Shown piece after piece: positions 1 to 8,804 of a stretch of 64,000 nt of DNA. The stretch's first letter is position 1. The number at the start of each line of letters is the position of its first letter. The DNA comes from Afipia sp. P52-10 (GTDB lineage: Bacteria > Pseudomonadota > Alphaproteobacteria > Rhizobiales > Xanthobacteraceae). Location of the stretch: positions 107,981 through 171,980 of the forward strand of contig NZ_AZSJ01000003.1 of assembly GCF_000516555.1 (NCBI RefSeq), read 5' to 3'. Below the pieces are notes generated by a model that was given only the letters and a program-made list of their open reading frames with translations, searched no databases and was not told the origin of the DNA. Both the position numbers and the translations under genes were made by a program.

Positions 1-180
1 CAGGCAATAGTCCTGGTTGCTGAGGCGCACGAGGTAGCCCAGATCGACCAGGCAATTGATCAGCCGGTACGTCGTCGGCTTCGACAGCCGAATACGGGTG
101 GCGATCAGATGCAGCGGCATGCTGGGTTCGGTCTGCGTGAACGCCTCCAGCACCGACATCGCTCGCTCGATGGTACGCAT
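1..180 (-). CDS. IclR-family transcriptional regulator, N-terminal part (cut by window start)
   Basis: Sixty codons are visible, running off the left edge. They begin MRTIERAMSVLEAF and read through a winged-helix HTH (LIATRIRLSKPTTYRLINCL), the DNA-binding half of IclR regulators; the effector-binding domain lies outside the window. The ATG at 180 is preceded by a GGAGGG Shine-Dalgarno sequence. It diverges from a second IclR-type gene at 490, so the pair probably flanks a shared promoter region. The ligand cannot be judged. Confidence 0.85.
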   Translation of the reverse strand, partial: MRTIERAMSVLEAFTQTEPSMPLHLIATRIRLSKPTTYRLINCLVDLGYLVRLSNQDYCL

Positions 181-489
181 GGCCCTCCGCCACTCCCGCC
201 TCGCACCGACGGTTTCAAACGCCGGGCGCGAAAAGCCGACCTGCTAAACGATTTTACGCCTCAACGATAGGGCGCATGGAAAAATTTATGCCAGACAACA
301 GGATAGATGCGCCGGCGGCATCACTGCAACGCGACCTTGGCCGCATGGCGCGCAAGCGGACTCGTCCGATCGTTCGCCGGCAGCCGCACGATGGAAGCGA
401 TTTCATTCTGCGAAATGGACTTTACGATCGTTTTTCCGCGATGCTAGACTCATCGGAACACGAAGGGCGAACGAAGCCTGAGGGAGGTC
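181..489. other. Intergenic region between divergent IclR genes
   Basis: This stretch holds the divergent promoters of the two IclR-type regulators. A short open frame inside it (from 276) has no family resemblance and overlaps the start of the gene at 490. I see no convincing palindrome or RNA gene. Confidence 0.5.
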
Positions 490-1230
490 ATGCCAGTTTA
501 TCCCGTCAAATCGGCCGAGCGAGTGATCCAGATCCTGGAGCTGTTCCGGGCGGTTCGTCAGCCGTTACGGCTGAACACCATCGCCAGCGATCTTGATTGG
601 CCGATCCCGAGCACGGTGGCCCTGCTGAAGACGCTGGTCGGCATGGGCTATTTGATCTTCTCGACCAAGGAACGCACCTACTTCCCCTCCCCCCACCTCG
701 CATCGCTCGGCAATTGGGTCGAGCCGGCATTCTTCGAAGATAGCCACGCGATGGAGATCGCCGAGCGCCTGTGCGAACAGACCACCGAACATGTGGTGCT
801 GTCGGTGCACAGCGGGCTGCATGTGCAGCACGTCAAGGTGCTGCACGGCATCGACGATGCACGTTACGGCACCCGCGACGGCAGCATGCGGCTGGTGGTG
901 CGGACCAGCCCCGGCCTCGTCCTGCTCGGCGCGATGCCGATGCAGGCGGTCGATCGCATCTGCCGCCAGATCAACATCAAGTACCGCAACAAGACCGAAC
1001 GGATCGACCCCGACCAGTTTTCGAAGACCATCGCCAGCGTCAAGCGGCAGGGCTTCTCGTCGTTGTACGGCGTACCGCACATCGAGGGAGCGATGCTGTC
1101 GATGCTGCTGCCGCCGACCCGCTCCGGCCAACGGATCGCCGTCTCGGTCGGCGGCCGCAAGGAGCGCATCAAGCAGAATCGCGACCGGCTGCTGCAGACG
1201 ATGGCGGACGTGATTGCGGCGGCTGTATAG
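490..1230 (+). CDS. IclR-family transcriptional regulator
   Basis: The 246-residue product has the IclR layout: an N-terminal winged helix (about residues 5-65, starting VKSAERVIQILELF) and a C-terminal GAF-like effector domain (about 80-240). The length is normal for the family. The ATG at 490 follows a GAGGGAGGTC Shine-Dalgarno sequence. It is followed, on the opposite strand, by an SDR gene, and beyond that by a tripartite-tricarboxylate binding protein, so it could control uptake and use of an organic acid; this is inference from position only. Confidence 0.9.
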   Translation: MPVYPVKSAERVIQILELFRAVRQPLRLNTIASDLDWPIPSTVALLKTLVGMGYLIFSTKERTYFPSPHLASLGNWVEPAFFEDSHAMEIAERLCEQTTEHVVLSVHSGLHVQHVKVLHGIDDARYGTRDGSMRLVVRTSPGLVLLGAMPMQAVDRICRQINIKYRNKTERIDPDQFSKTIASVKRQGFSSLYGVPHIEGAMLSMLLPPTRSGQRIAVSVGGRKERIKQNRDRLLQTMADVIAAAV

Positions 1231-1241
1231 CGGGCAGACCT

Positions 1242-1988
1242 TCACACGCCGACGTAAACGCCGCCGTTGGCGTGAATGACCTGGCCCTGCACGAACGCCG
1301 CATCGTCCTGCAACAGGAACTCCACCACCGAGGCATAGTCGCTGTCGCGACTGGCGCGGCCTGACGGATTGGCCTGCGCGGCCTGCTCGACGCGCTTGCG
1401 TGCCGTCTCCTCGCTGCCGCTCATCTTCGCGACCGACGTCGTGTGCACGAGACCCGGCGCCACCGCATTGATGCGGATGCCGAGCGGCGCGAGCTCCGGC
1501 ACGAGATAGCGGATGATGCTTTCGGCCAGCGCCTTGCCGTTGCCGAGCGCGGCGTAGTTGGGACGCGCCGTGCGCGCACCGGCAGACGAAATGAAAACGA
1601 TGCTGCTGCCGCGGCCGATCAGCGGCATCGCCTTCTGCACCAGATATAGCAGCGACAGGCCGTTGGTCTGCATCGCCCGCGTGAACTTCTCCAGGTCGGC
1701 ATCCAGCATGCCGGTCGGATAGACCATCGCCGCACTATGCACGATATGTTGCAGGCCGATGCCCAATGCGCCGATCCGGCGCATCAGATCGGCACAGCCT
1801 TCGATGCTGCCGACATCGGTGCGGATCGTCACAACCGTCGCGCCCTTGGCTTCACAGCGCGCCTTGGCTTCGGCCGCAGCCTGCTCATCGCTCTGGAAGG
1901 CCAACACCAGATTGCGGCCGGGCTGCGCAAGTCGCTCGGCGATGGCAAGCCCGATGCCCTTGGTACCACCGGTGACGAGAACGGTCAT
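1242..1988 (-). CDS. SDR-family oxidoreductase with FabL-like active-site spacing
   Basis: The 248-residue protein is a classical-length short-chain dehydrogenase: the cofactor loop TGGTKGIG is at residues 6-13 and the C-terminal NAVAPG segment follows the active site. The tyrosine (Y145 in ARPNYAALGNGK) is seven residues before the lysine (K152), which is Y-X6-K rather than the usual Y-X3-K. That spacing is known from enoyl-ACP reductases FabI and FabL, and the flanking sequence resembles FabL. It may therefore reduce an enoyl thioester, but the substrate is unproven. It diverges from the TTT binding-protein gene. Confidence 0.85.
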   Translation of the reverse strand: MTVLVTGGTKGIGLAIAERLAQPGRNLVLAFQSDEQAAAEAKARCEAKGATVVTIRTDVGSIEGCADLMRRIGALGIGLQHIVHSAAMVYPTGMLDADLEKFTRAMQTNGLSLLYLVQKAMPLIGRGSSIVFISSAGARTARPNYAALGNGKALAESIIRYLVPELAPLGIRINAVAPGLVHTTSVAKMSGSEETARKRVEQAAQANPSGRASRDSDYASVVEFLLQDDAAFVQGQVIHANGGVYVGV

Positions 1989-2150
1989 GGATTTCCCCCT
2001 GCTTTGGTTGCCGAGTGTAGCTGGACAGCGTCAGCAGTCCTGCCCGATGTCATTATTTCTTATCGGAAATCTCCGCGGCGGTCGCAGCGTTTTGCGCCAG
2101 CGCAGCATAAAGTCCCGACCCAACAAGAAATGGCCACGGGAGAAGGGGCG

Positions 2151-3107
2151 ATGAAGCGAACCGCAGCAGCCTTAATCTGTCTGCTACCACTCGTCTTGAA
2201 CGGCGGGGCGAGCGCCCAGGACTATCCCACGCGGCCGATCACATGGATCGTACCGTTCGCGGCCGGCGGCTCGACCGACAACAATGCGCGCATCATGGCG
2301 CGGGCGCTGAAGGACAAGCTCGGCCAGCCGGTCATCGTCGAGAACAGGCCGGGCGCGGGCAGCATCGTCGGCGCAGAGGCCGCCGTGAACGCGAAGCCCG
2401 ACGGCTATACGTTTCTCTACGGCTCCAACACCAATCTCGTGAACTACGATTACCTGTTCAAGAAGCGGTCGTACGATCCGCAGAAGGCGCTGCTGCCGTT
2501 TCATGGTCTGCTGATCCTGCCGCCGACCCTGGTGGCGCGGGCGGATGCGCCGTTCAGGACGCTGCCCTATGCAAAACAGAATCCGGGCAAGGTGAACATC
2601 GCCTCACCCGGGCAGAACTCGGCGCCGCATCTCGTCGCCGAACTGTTCATGAGCGAAGCCGGCATCAGGATGACCCATGTGCCCTACAAGGGCGCAGGCC
2701 CAGCGCTGACCGACCTGCTCGCCGGTGTCGTCGACGTGATCTTCGACTTTCCCGTGACGGTGCAGCCGCAGATCGAGGCCGGCAAGCTGCGGCTGCTCGC
2801 CGTTCCCGGCGCGAAGCGGCTGAGCAACGTGCCGGACGTGCCGACCTTCGCCGAACTCGGCTATCCAGGCGTCAACTTCGGCACCTGGGCGGTGATGGCC
2901 TTACCCGCCGGCACGCCGCAGCCGATCGTTGACAAGCTGAGCCTCGCGTTCGGCCAGGCGATGCAGGACCCGGACGTGATCAAGTATTTCGACGATCAGG
3001 GGGCCACGCTGATCCCGTTCACCAAGGACAAGCTCGCCGACTTTCTCAGCTCCGAGCGCGTGAAGATGAAGGAGATCGTCACGCGCGCAGGGATCGAGCC
3101 CGAGTAA
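2151..3107 (+). CDS. Tripartite tricarboxylate transporter (TTT) substrate-binding protein, Bug family
   Basis: The 318-residue product starts with a Sec signal peptide (MKRTAAALICLLPLVLNGG, then ASAQDYP) and continues with the Bug signature YPTRPITWIVPFAAGGSTD and, later, the VPYKGAGPALTDLL segment. Bug proteins bind carboxylates in the periplasm for the TctA/TctB membrane subunits. No tctA or tctB gene is nearby, so this is an orphan receptor. The ATG at 2151 is chosen over upstream frames because of the signal peptide and a GGAGAAGGGG ribosome site. Confidence 0.9.
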   Translation: MKRTAAALICLLPLVLNGGASAQDYPTRPITWIVPFAAGGSTDNNARIMARALKDKLGQPVIVENRPGAGSIVGAEAAVNAKPDGYTFLYGSNTNLVNYDYLFKKRSYDPQKALLPFHGLLILPPTLVARADAPFRTLPYAKQNPGKVNIASPGQNSAPHLVAELFMSEAGIRMTHVPYKGAGPALTDLLAGVVDVIFDFPVTVQPQIEAGKLRLLAVPGAKRLSNVPDVPTFAELGYPGVNFGTWAVMALPAGTPQPIVDKLSLAFGQAMQDPDVIKYFDDQGATLIPFTKDKLADFLSSERVKMKEIVTRAGIEPE

Positions 3108-3402
3108 GCGGTCGCACGCTCCGCAGCGGCGTTGCCGATCCCAGCGGTATCGATGTCTGGCAGCTCCCCTCCCAGGGACTGCCACATTGCCGCATGCGAC
3201 CGCAGCAACGCTGGCCGAACCGACCAGCGCGTCAAGGTGGCAGTCAGGTTGGCGTAAGTGTTCCGCGCGCGCGGGGACGCTCATCGCATCCACCGTCGGG
3301 ACACATGACGGCACATGGCCGGACCACGAGAAAGTGCCTCGACACGGCTGTCGCGTCTGTGCTTTCGCTTGAGGCCAGCACCACACTGGACGGCAGTCAG
3401 AT

Positions 3403-4314
3403 ATGGCCGGCGCAGAAGCAGTCCGTCGCACGCAGAAACGCACCGCGGCCGGCCGTGCGCCGCGCGCGTCCAGAACCGATCGCGCTGAACAGGCGCCCGC
3501 ACGCCTCAGCTGCGCCGATGCGCTGCACGCCATGGCGCGCCAATGCCTCACCGCCATCAAACGGCAACAGGCGGCCGCCAGCCGTGGCGATGCGGACGCG
3601 CTGCACGAGATGCGGGTCGCGCTGACGCGCCTGCGCACGGCGATCCGATTCGTCGCGCCCGTGATCGAGACCCCCGCGATCCGGCAGCTCAAACGCGAAG
3701 CCAGCTGGCTGAACGGCAAACTGGGTGCCGCGCGCGATCTCGACGTCGCCTTGCGACGGGAGCAGCAGCCCAAGCAGGCTGGCTCCGAACGAGTGAGACG
3801 CTGGGTCGCCGAACGCCAGCGCCGCTATCTGCAGGTGCAGCGGACGTTGCGAGGCAAGCGTTACCGCCGCTTCCTGGATATGCTCGCTGCATCAATGGAC
3901 ACCGCCAAGAGCACCAACACCGCCGACACCGTCAGCGGCTTTTCCACCGACCGCCTGCGCCAATGGCAGACCACGTTGCGGCGCAAGGGTCGCAAACTGA
4001 ACAGGCTCGGACCCAAGCAGCGCCACAAGCTCCGGATCCGCGGCAAACGCTTCCGCTATGCGCTCGAATGGTCACTGACATGGGCAACACCCGCGCAGGC
4101 GCGTGCGCGCAAGGCGCTGCTGGCCGACGCCAAGACGGTTCAGGAAACGCTCGGCAAGCTCAACGACGCTTGTGAGCATCGCGCGGTGGCCAAGCTGCGC
4201 GGTCTGAAACCGCTGCGCGGCATGGACAAGCTCGAACGGCCGAAGATTCGCAAACGGCTGCTTGCGTCCGCCGCGCAGGCATTGAAGGAACTCGGCCGTG
4301 GCGAACTGACCTGA
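3403..4314 (+). CDS. CHAD-domain protein
   Basis: The 303-residue protein is a stand-alone CHAD domain. It has the conserved helical, histidine- and arginine-rich blocks (DALHEMRVALTRLRTAIRF near the start; KLRIRGKRFRYALEW further on; KLNDACEH near the end). CHAD domains bind inorganic polyphosphate and are often fused to CYTH domains; no CYTH domain is present here. The first 45 residues are basic and low-complexity. No strong Shine-Dalgarno is visible at 3403, so the true start may be slightly downstream. Confidence 0.85.
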   Translation: MAGAEAVRRTQKRTAAGRAPRASRTDRAEQAPARLSCADALHAMARQCLTAIKRQQAAASRGDADALHEMRVALTRLRTAIRFVAPVIETPAIRQLKREASWLNGKLGAARDLDVALRREQQPKQAGSERVRRWVAERQRRYLQVQRTLRGKRYRRFLDMLAASMDTAKSTNTADTVSGFSTDRLRQWQTTLRRKGRKLNRLGPKQRHKLRIRGKRFRYALEWSLTWATPAQARARKALLADAKTVQETLGKLNDACEHRAVAKLRGLKPLRGMDKLERPKIRKRLLASAAQALKELGRGELT

Positions 4315-4689
4315 TCCGGCTGCGGCCTTTTGTTTCACGCTAGCCGCACGTTCCTGTTCCGTCCGGCTGCTTGACAAAGCGGGAAAACAATCCATCTTTA
4401 AGTCCATGAGCAACACGCACGCCTTCTTTTTCCGGCTTCACCCGATCGCGGAATCGTAGCCCCGAGCTCGGCCTTTTGCGCCCCGAGCTCAGGGGACGCA
4501 TCCATAGCGGCGATCCGCCGCGGCTGCTCACCAAGGCGCTTTCAAACCGGCATCACCAAAGTTCTTCGTTGGGTTCTTCGCTTGAAGACCCGCACGCCAT
4601 CGGCCGAGGGCCTTGCCTGAAGCCACCTGCGCGAGAGTGACACAGTCGCTCCGCGGATTTCGTTGTTCGAGGAGGTCACAAGCGTCACC
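4315..4689. other. Intergenic region between CHAD and Rnk-like genes
   Basis: About 375 bases lie between the CHAD stop and the ATG of the Rnk/GreA-C protein. A 64-codon minus-strand frame at 4340-4534 has no recognisable domain or good ribosome site and is not called. No RNA gene is recognised. Confidence 0.4.
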
Positions 4690-5106
4690 ATGAGCAATCT
4701 GCAGTACGGGCCCAAGCCCAAGATCGTCGTTAGCGACAGCGACCACACCCGCCTCGTCAGTCTCGCGACGGCGGCGCAAGAGCGTTTGCCCGAAGTCGCC
4801 GAGGAGTTGCTGACGGAGATGGAGCGTGCGGATGTCGTCGCCGCCGATGCCGTGCCCGCGAACGTGGTGCGGATGGGATCGACGGTGACGTTCCGCGCCG
4901 ACGGCAACCAGGAGCGGCACGTGACACTGGTGTTCCCCGCCGACGCCGACATCGACAAGGGCAGGGTCTCGATCATGACCCCGATCGGCACGGCGCTGAT
5001 TGGATTGTCGCCGGGACAGTCGATCACCTGGACGGCTCGCGATGGTCGCGCGCACGAACTGACCGTGCTCGACGTGGCAACGTCGCGCGCGCCCAATCAT
5101 GCCTGA
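4690..5106 (+). CDS. GreA/GreB C-terminal domain protein, Rnk type (nucleoside diphosphate kinase regulator)
   Basis: The 138-residue product matches Rnk-type proteins in size and layout: a short N-terminal helical region (about 15-55) and a C-terminal GreA/GreB-like FKBP-fold domain containing VVRMGSTVTF, MTPIGTALIG and LSPGQSITW. Such proteins bind RNA polymerase at the secondary channel. A GAGGAGG sequence 15 bases upstream supports the ATG at 4690; the frame is open back to 4663, so a slightly longer protein is possible. It ends convergent to the cupin gene. Confidence 0.85.
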   Translation: MSNLQYGPKPKIVVSDSDHTRLVSLATAAQERLPEVAEELLTEMERADVVAADAVPANVVRMGSTVTFRADGNQERHVTLVFPADADIDKGRVSIMTPIGTALIGLSPGQSITWTARDGRAHELTVLDVATSRAPNHA

Positions 5107-5124
5107 CGGCAAGTGTTGCAGGTC

Positions 5125-5154
5125 AGGAGGAGCGGCGTAACGGCAGCTCCTCCT
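5125..5154. terminator. Hairpin between convergent Rnk-like and cupin genes
   Basis: A perfect 9-bp inverted repeat (AGGAGGAGC / GCTCCTCCT) with a 12-base loop lies just after the Rnk-like stop and before the cupin stop. It has no clear T tract on either side, so it may be a bidirectional terminator or a 3'-end stabilising hairpin. Confidence 0.5.
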
Positions 5155-5180
5155 TGCATGCGTCGCCGGCAATCCCTCCG

Positions 5181-5666
5181 CTAAGCTTCGTCCGAAGGTG
5201 TCGCCTTGCGCCGACGCGCGATGTCCTCATGCAGATGCGTGACCGGCCGCGTCAGATCAGGCGTCGGATCTCCAGCCTGCAGGGGCACGCCGACCTGACG
5301 GAAGAAGGTCTCGAGGCCGCCATCGCCGCCAGGCGCCAGCATGCCCAAAATCTTGCCCGGCCGGTTCGAATGATTGCTGTAGGCGTGACGGACATGCGGC
5401 GGCACGCTGAGGAACGCGCCCTTGCCGCAGACCGTTGCCTCCGCCGGGTCACCGATCCAGAACGTGAACTCGCCTTCGACGATGTAGAAGACCTCGGCCT
5501 CCGGATGCTGATGCGGCTCGACGCTGGCCGCGGGAGGCAGCACGGTTTCGATGAAGGCGAAATGGCCGTCGGTTTCAGCCGACGTTGCCTTGAACGTCAT
5601 CAGCCCGACCTTGAACAGGATCTGCTCGCCCTCGCCGTCCGCACGGACAACCGCTTTCCACGCCAT
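5181..5666 (-). CDS. Cupin-domain protein
   Basis: The 161-residue protein has a single cupin barrel with both motifs: PHQHPEAEVFYIVEGEF (metal-binding His, His and Glu) and, about 20 residues later, PPHVRHAYSN. A metal-dependent dioxygenase, isomerase or binding role is possible; the substrate is unknown. The start at 5666 (MAWKAVVR) is preferred to longer forms because GGAGG lies 6 bases upstream. It lies downstream of the alkylsulfatase on the same strand, separated by a hairpin. Confidence 0.85.
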   Translation of the reverse strand: MAWKAVVRADGEGEQILFKVGLMTFKATSAETDGHFAFIETVLPPAASVEPHQHPEAEVFYIVEGEFTFWIGDPAEATVCGKGAFLSVPPHVRHAYSNHSNRPGKILGMLAPGGDGGLETFFRQVGVPLQAGDPTPDLTRPVTHLHEDIARRRKATPSDEA

Positions 5667-5757
5667 TGCCAGCCTCCACCTTGCAGACCGACGGTAGCAG
5701 ACTCGTCTCGGTTCGCGAATGACAAGCGGTGATGCGCCTTGTCCGGCGGGGAACAAT

Positions 5758-5790
5758 CAAGACCCCGCGCGGGTGTCGCACGGGGCCTTG
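5758..5790 (-). terminator. Probable terminator of the alkylsulfatase gene
   Basis: Read on the minus strand just after the sulfatase stop, a GC-rich stem (CAAG, one mismatch, CCCCG and matching arm) is followed by TTGATTGTT. The stem has two mismatches and the T tract is short, so termination may be partial. Confidence 0.5.
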
Positions 5791-5819
5791 AATGAAGCCT
5801 TGCTTGCTCCCGCCTGCGG

Positions 5820-7739
5820 CTATGGCTCGACGATCGCAAACGCAACTTCGAACGTATCGAGCAGCGCCAGCAATTCTTTCAGCTTCGCCGCATCGCCCGC
5901 GACCTTGATCGCACCGTCGGCGATCTGCTGATTGAAGGTGGTCTCCATCAGCGTGATCGAATCCAGCACCTTGCGCGTCAGCGTGATCGTCGCCTGCGCC
6001 TGATCCGACTGCTGGCCGGAACGATGGGTGAGCGCCGCGTTCTCCAGGTTCAGCACATAGTCCTGCTTGACGTCGGTGAAGCGCCAGTTCAGCACGATGT
6101 GCTTGCCCTCCGCCTTCGGGCCGTTCAGACGCACGCCCCAGAAGTCGAAATAGGAATCCAGTGGCATCGCCCGCAGCGCTTCCGGCGCGACCGAACTGCG
6201 GGACAGCGACTTCGGCGCGCCCTGACGCAGCTCCTGCGCGCCGCAGAGATAAGCGTTGCGCCAGGTCGCCGCTTCCGCCTCGTAGGCGAGCTGTTCGTAG
6301 ACATCCGCCGCAAATGCCCGCGCCTCCTGATTGGTCGGGTCGGCGAACACGACATGCTTCATCACCTCCGCGACCCAGCGATAGTTGCCCTGCTTGAAAT
6401 CCTCGCGCGCCTTGGCCATCGCCGCGTCCGCGCCGCCCATATAGGCGACGTAGTTCTTCGCCGCATCGACCGGCGGCAGCGGATCGAGATTGGCCGGGAT
6501 CGCATCGTACCAGCCGAGATAGCGCTGATAGACCGCCTTCGCATTGTGCCGCAGCGTGCCGTAGTAGCCGCGGGCGTGCCACGAACAGCAGATGCTCTGC
6601 GGCAGCGCGATGGTTTCGGCGATTTCCGCCGGCGTATAGCCGAGATTGGCGAGCCGCAGCGTCTGGTCATGCACGAACTTGTAGAGGTCGCGCTGGATCT
6701 TCAGGTAATCGATGATGCGCGGCGCATCCCACACCGGCCAGTGATGCTGGCCGATCAGCGCATCCGACTGCGCGCCGAATTTCTCCAGCGCCACGTCGAT
6801 ATAGTGCGACCACGCCCGCGAGTCGCGCACCACCGAGCCGCGGAACGGCAGCAGGTTGTGGAAGTTATGCACCGTGTTCTCTGCCATGTTGAGCACGCGG
6901 AACTTCGGATAGTACATGTGGAATTCGGCCGGCGCCTCGCTGTCCGGCGCCATCAGGAAGACGATCTCGACGCCGTCGATCACCCGTGTTTCCATATCGC
7001 GGCTGATGTAGTCGGTCGGCGGGATCAGTGTGATCGCACCGGTCGAGGAGGTCTTGCCGAGCCCGGCATCCACCTGCCCGCGCTCGCCCTTCGGCAGCGA
7101 GCGGCCGAACTGGTAGTAGGCCCGGCGCGACATCGCAGGCCCAGCAAGGATGTTCTCATCGGCAATCGCTTCCAGGAAGCCTTCCGGCGCGATCACCGTC
7201 GCCTTGCCGGCATCGACCTCCTCCTGGCTGATGACGCCCTTCACGCCGCCCCAGTGGTCGGTGTGCGAATGGGTGTAGATCACGCCGAGCACCGGCCGCT
7301 TCGAGCGATGCTTGAAGTAAAGCTCGAGCCCGGCGCGCGCGACCTGCATCGTCACCAGCGGATCGACGATGATGAGCCCGGTGTCGCCCTCGATGATCGT
7401 CATGTTGGAAAGATCGAAGCCGCGGATCTGACAGACGCCCGGCACCACCTCATAGAGGCCGTGCCGCATATTGAGCTGCGCCTGCCGCCACAAGCTGGGA
7501 TTGACCGTGTCCGCGGCCTTGTCGCTGTTCAGGAACGCATAGTCCTTCAAGCTCCACACCACGCGGCCGTCGTTCGCCTTGATCTCGGCATCAGGCAAGG
7601 TGGCGATGAAGCCGCGCTCCGCATCCTCGAAATCCTGCCGGTCCTTGAATGGCAGCGTATCGAGCAGCTTGGCGTTTCGCGCCAGGACGGCGGGCTGGGC
7701 GGCTTTCGGGGCAAACAGGTCGGAAAGGGTCTTGGTCAT
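5820..7739 (-). CDS. Alkyl/aryl sulfatase of the metallo-beta-lactamase fold (SdsA1/BDS1 type)
   Basis: The 639-residue protein matches linear alkylsulfatases that hydrolyse sulfate esters such as dodecyl sulfate to alcohol plus sulfate. The zinc motif THSHTDHWGG is at residues 156-165, followed by the family block AENTVHNFHNLLPFRG. The last 120 residues form the SCP2-like C-terminal domain typical of the family. No signal peptide is seen, unlike exported SdsA1. The ATG at 7739 is chosen by homology. A TauD-type dioxygenase, a second enzyme class that releases sulfur from organosulfur compounds, is next upstream. Confidence 0.93.
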   Translation of the reverse strand: MTKTLSDLFAPKAAQPAVLARNAKLLDTLPFKDRQDFEDAERGFIATLPDAEIKANDGRVVWSLKDYAFLNSDKAADTVNPSLWRQAQLNMRHGLYEVVPGVCQIRGFDLSNMTIIEGDTGLIIVDPLVTMQVARAGLELYFKHRSKRPVLGVIYTHSHTDHWGGVKGVISQEEVDAGKATVIAPEGFLEAIADENILAGPAMSRRAYYQFGRSLPKGERGQVDAGLGKTSSTGAITLIPPTDYISRDMETRVIDGVEIVFLMAPDSEAPAEFHMYYPKFRVLNMAENTVHNFHNLLPFRGSVVRDSRAWSHYIDVALEKFGAQSDALIGQHHWPVWDAPRIIDYLKIQRDLYKFVHDQTLRLANLGYTPAEIAETIALPQSICCSWHARGYYGTLRHNAKAVYQRYLGWYDAIPANLDPLPPVDAAKNYVAYMGGADAAMAKAREDFKQGNYRWVAEVMKHVVFADPTNQEARAFAADVYEQLAYEAEAATWRNAYLCGAQELRQGAPKSLSRSSVAPEALRAMPLDSYFDFWGVRLNGPKAEGKHIVLNWRFTDVKQDYVLNLENAALTHRSGQQSDQAQATITLTRKVLDSITLMETTFNQQIADGAIKVAGDAAKLKELLALLDTFEVAFAIVEP

Positions 7740-7773
7740 GGGTGTAAGCCAAAGTTGGAGAGGTGAGGACTGA

Positions 7774-7811
7774 AGCAAAAACCGCCTGCATGCCGCTCGA
7801 GCATGCAGGCG
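7774..7811 (-). terminator. Rho-independent terminator after the TauD-type dioxygenase
   Basis: A perfect 10-bp stem (CGCCTGCATG / CATGCAGGCG) is followed on the minus strand by GGTTTTTGC. It lies 34 bases after the dioxygenase stop and 35 bases before the sulfatase start, so the two genes are separated by a terminator or attenuator. Confidence 0.85.
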
Positions 7812-7844
7812 CAGGTGAAGGACCGCCGATCGCGGCCGGAGAGA

Positions 7845-8684
7845 TCAGGACAGCTTGCTGCCCGCGACCGTGATGCGATGCATTAGCCGGTCGTGACCGT
7901 GATAGTCGTTCGCCGCATAGTGCCAGGTGCAGCGGTTGTCCCAGAACGCGATCGAGCCGGACTGCCAGCGGAAACGGCAGGTGAACTCCGGCCGGATCGC
8001 GTGACGATAGAGATAGTCGAGCAGCGGCTTGCTTTCCTCGACCGTCCACCCCTCGAACCGGGTGGTGAAGCCGGAATTGACGTACAGCGCCTTCTTGCCG
8101 CTCTCTGGATGGGTGATCACCACCGGATGCGACACCTCGCCGACGGCAAGATGTTCATTGCGCTTCGGCCGCTCGGCGTTGCGGCGTATCGCATTGGCGC
8201 CGAACACATGCTCGGCGGAATGGATTGCGCGCAGGCCGAACAAGGTCTGCTTCAGGCCGTCGGACAGCGTCTCGTAGGCGAGATACATGTTGGAGAACAG
8301 CGTGTCGCCGCCTTCGTCCGGCACCTCGCGCGCCAGCAGGATCGAGCCCATCGCCGGTTCGGCATCGTAGCTGTGATCGGTATGCCAGCCGCCGCCGATA
8401 TTGGTCTTCTGCTCCTTCTCCTTGCGCACCTCGGCGATCTCCGGATAGCCCGGCACCGGCACGAAAAACTTGTTGACGTCGATCGGCCCCCAACGGCGGG
8501 CGAATGCGATGTGCTGTTCCGGCGTCAGTTCTTGATCGCGAAAGAAGATCACGCCATGGTCGAAGAACACTTGGCGAAGCTCATCCCACTGCCGATTGCT
8601 GAGATCCTTCGCCAGATTGAGGCCCTGCACCTCGGCCCCGCAACCGCCGGTGAGTTTGCGAACAGTGATCGTTTCATACGCCAT
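7845..8684 (-). CDS. TauD/TfdA-family Fe(II)/2-oxoglutarate-dependent dioxygenase
   Basis: The 279-residue enzyme shows the facial triad H101-X-D103 (GWHTDHSYD) and distal H255 (TWHYAAND), with R266 and R270 available for 2-oxoglutarate; residue numbers nearly match E. coli TauD. Family members oxidise taurine, 2,4-D or alkyl sulfates (AtsK). With an alkylsulfatase downstream, a sulfate ester or sulfonate is the likely substrate, but taurine is not excluded. The ATG follows AAGGAGAGG. It diverges from the TetR gene at 8805, its probable regulator. Confidence 0.92.
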   Translation of the reverse strand: MAYETITVRKLTGGCGAEVQGLNLAKDLSNRQWDELRQVFFDHGVIFFRDQELTPEQHIAFARRWGPIDVNKFFVPVPGYPEIAEVRKEKEQKTNIGGGWHTDHSYDAEPAMGSILLAREVPDEGGDTLFSNMYLAYETLSDGLKQTLFGLRAIHSAEHVFGANAIRRNAERPKRNEHLAVGEVSHPVVITHPESGKKALYVNSGFTTRFEGWTVEESKPLLDYLYRHAIRPEFTCRFRWQSGSIAFWDNRCTWHYAANDYHGHDRLMHRITVAGSKLS

Positions 8685-8775
8685 GGACCGCTCCTCTCCT
8701 TCTGCTTCTGCTCTTTTGCCTTGCTGGTCAGTTCAATCAGGGCTGGCGGTGTCGCCATCGCCGATATATGAATAT

Positions 8776-8799
8776 GAACTCGCATTCGAATTTGAGTCA
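8776..8799. promoter_or_regulatory. Candidate TetR operator between tauD-like and tetR-like genes
   Basis: An AT-rich dyad contains the perfect 8-bp palindrome ATTCGAAT at 8784-8791, framed by ACTC and GAGT arms. It lies immediately upstream of the TetR gene and about 90 bases from the dioxygenase start, a normal place for an autoregulated divergent operator. Confidence 0.45.
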
Positions 8800-8804
8800 A
8801 GGCC

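Noticed and set aside
4340..4534. 64-codon minus-strand frame in the CHAD-Rnk gap
   Set aside because: No ribosome site, no domain, and basic low-complexity composition.
5575..6582. 335-codon minus-strand frame overlapping the sulfatase and cupin
   Set aside because: It is an alternative frame of the alkylsulfatase 3' end; the sulfatase frame carries the family C-terminal domain without a break, so no frameshift is needed.
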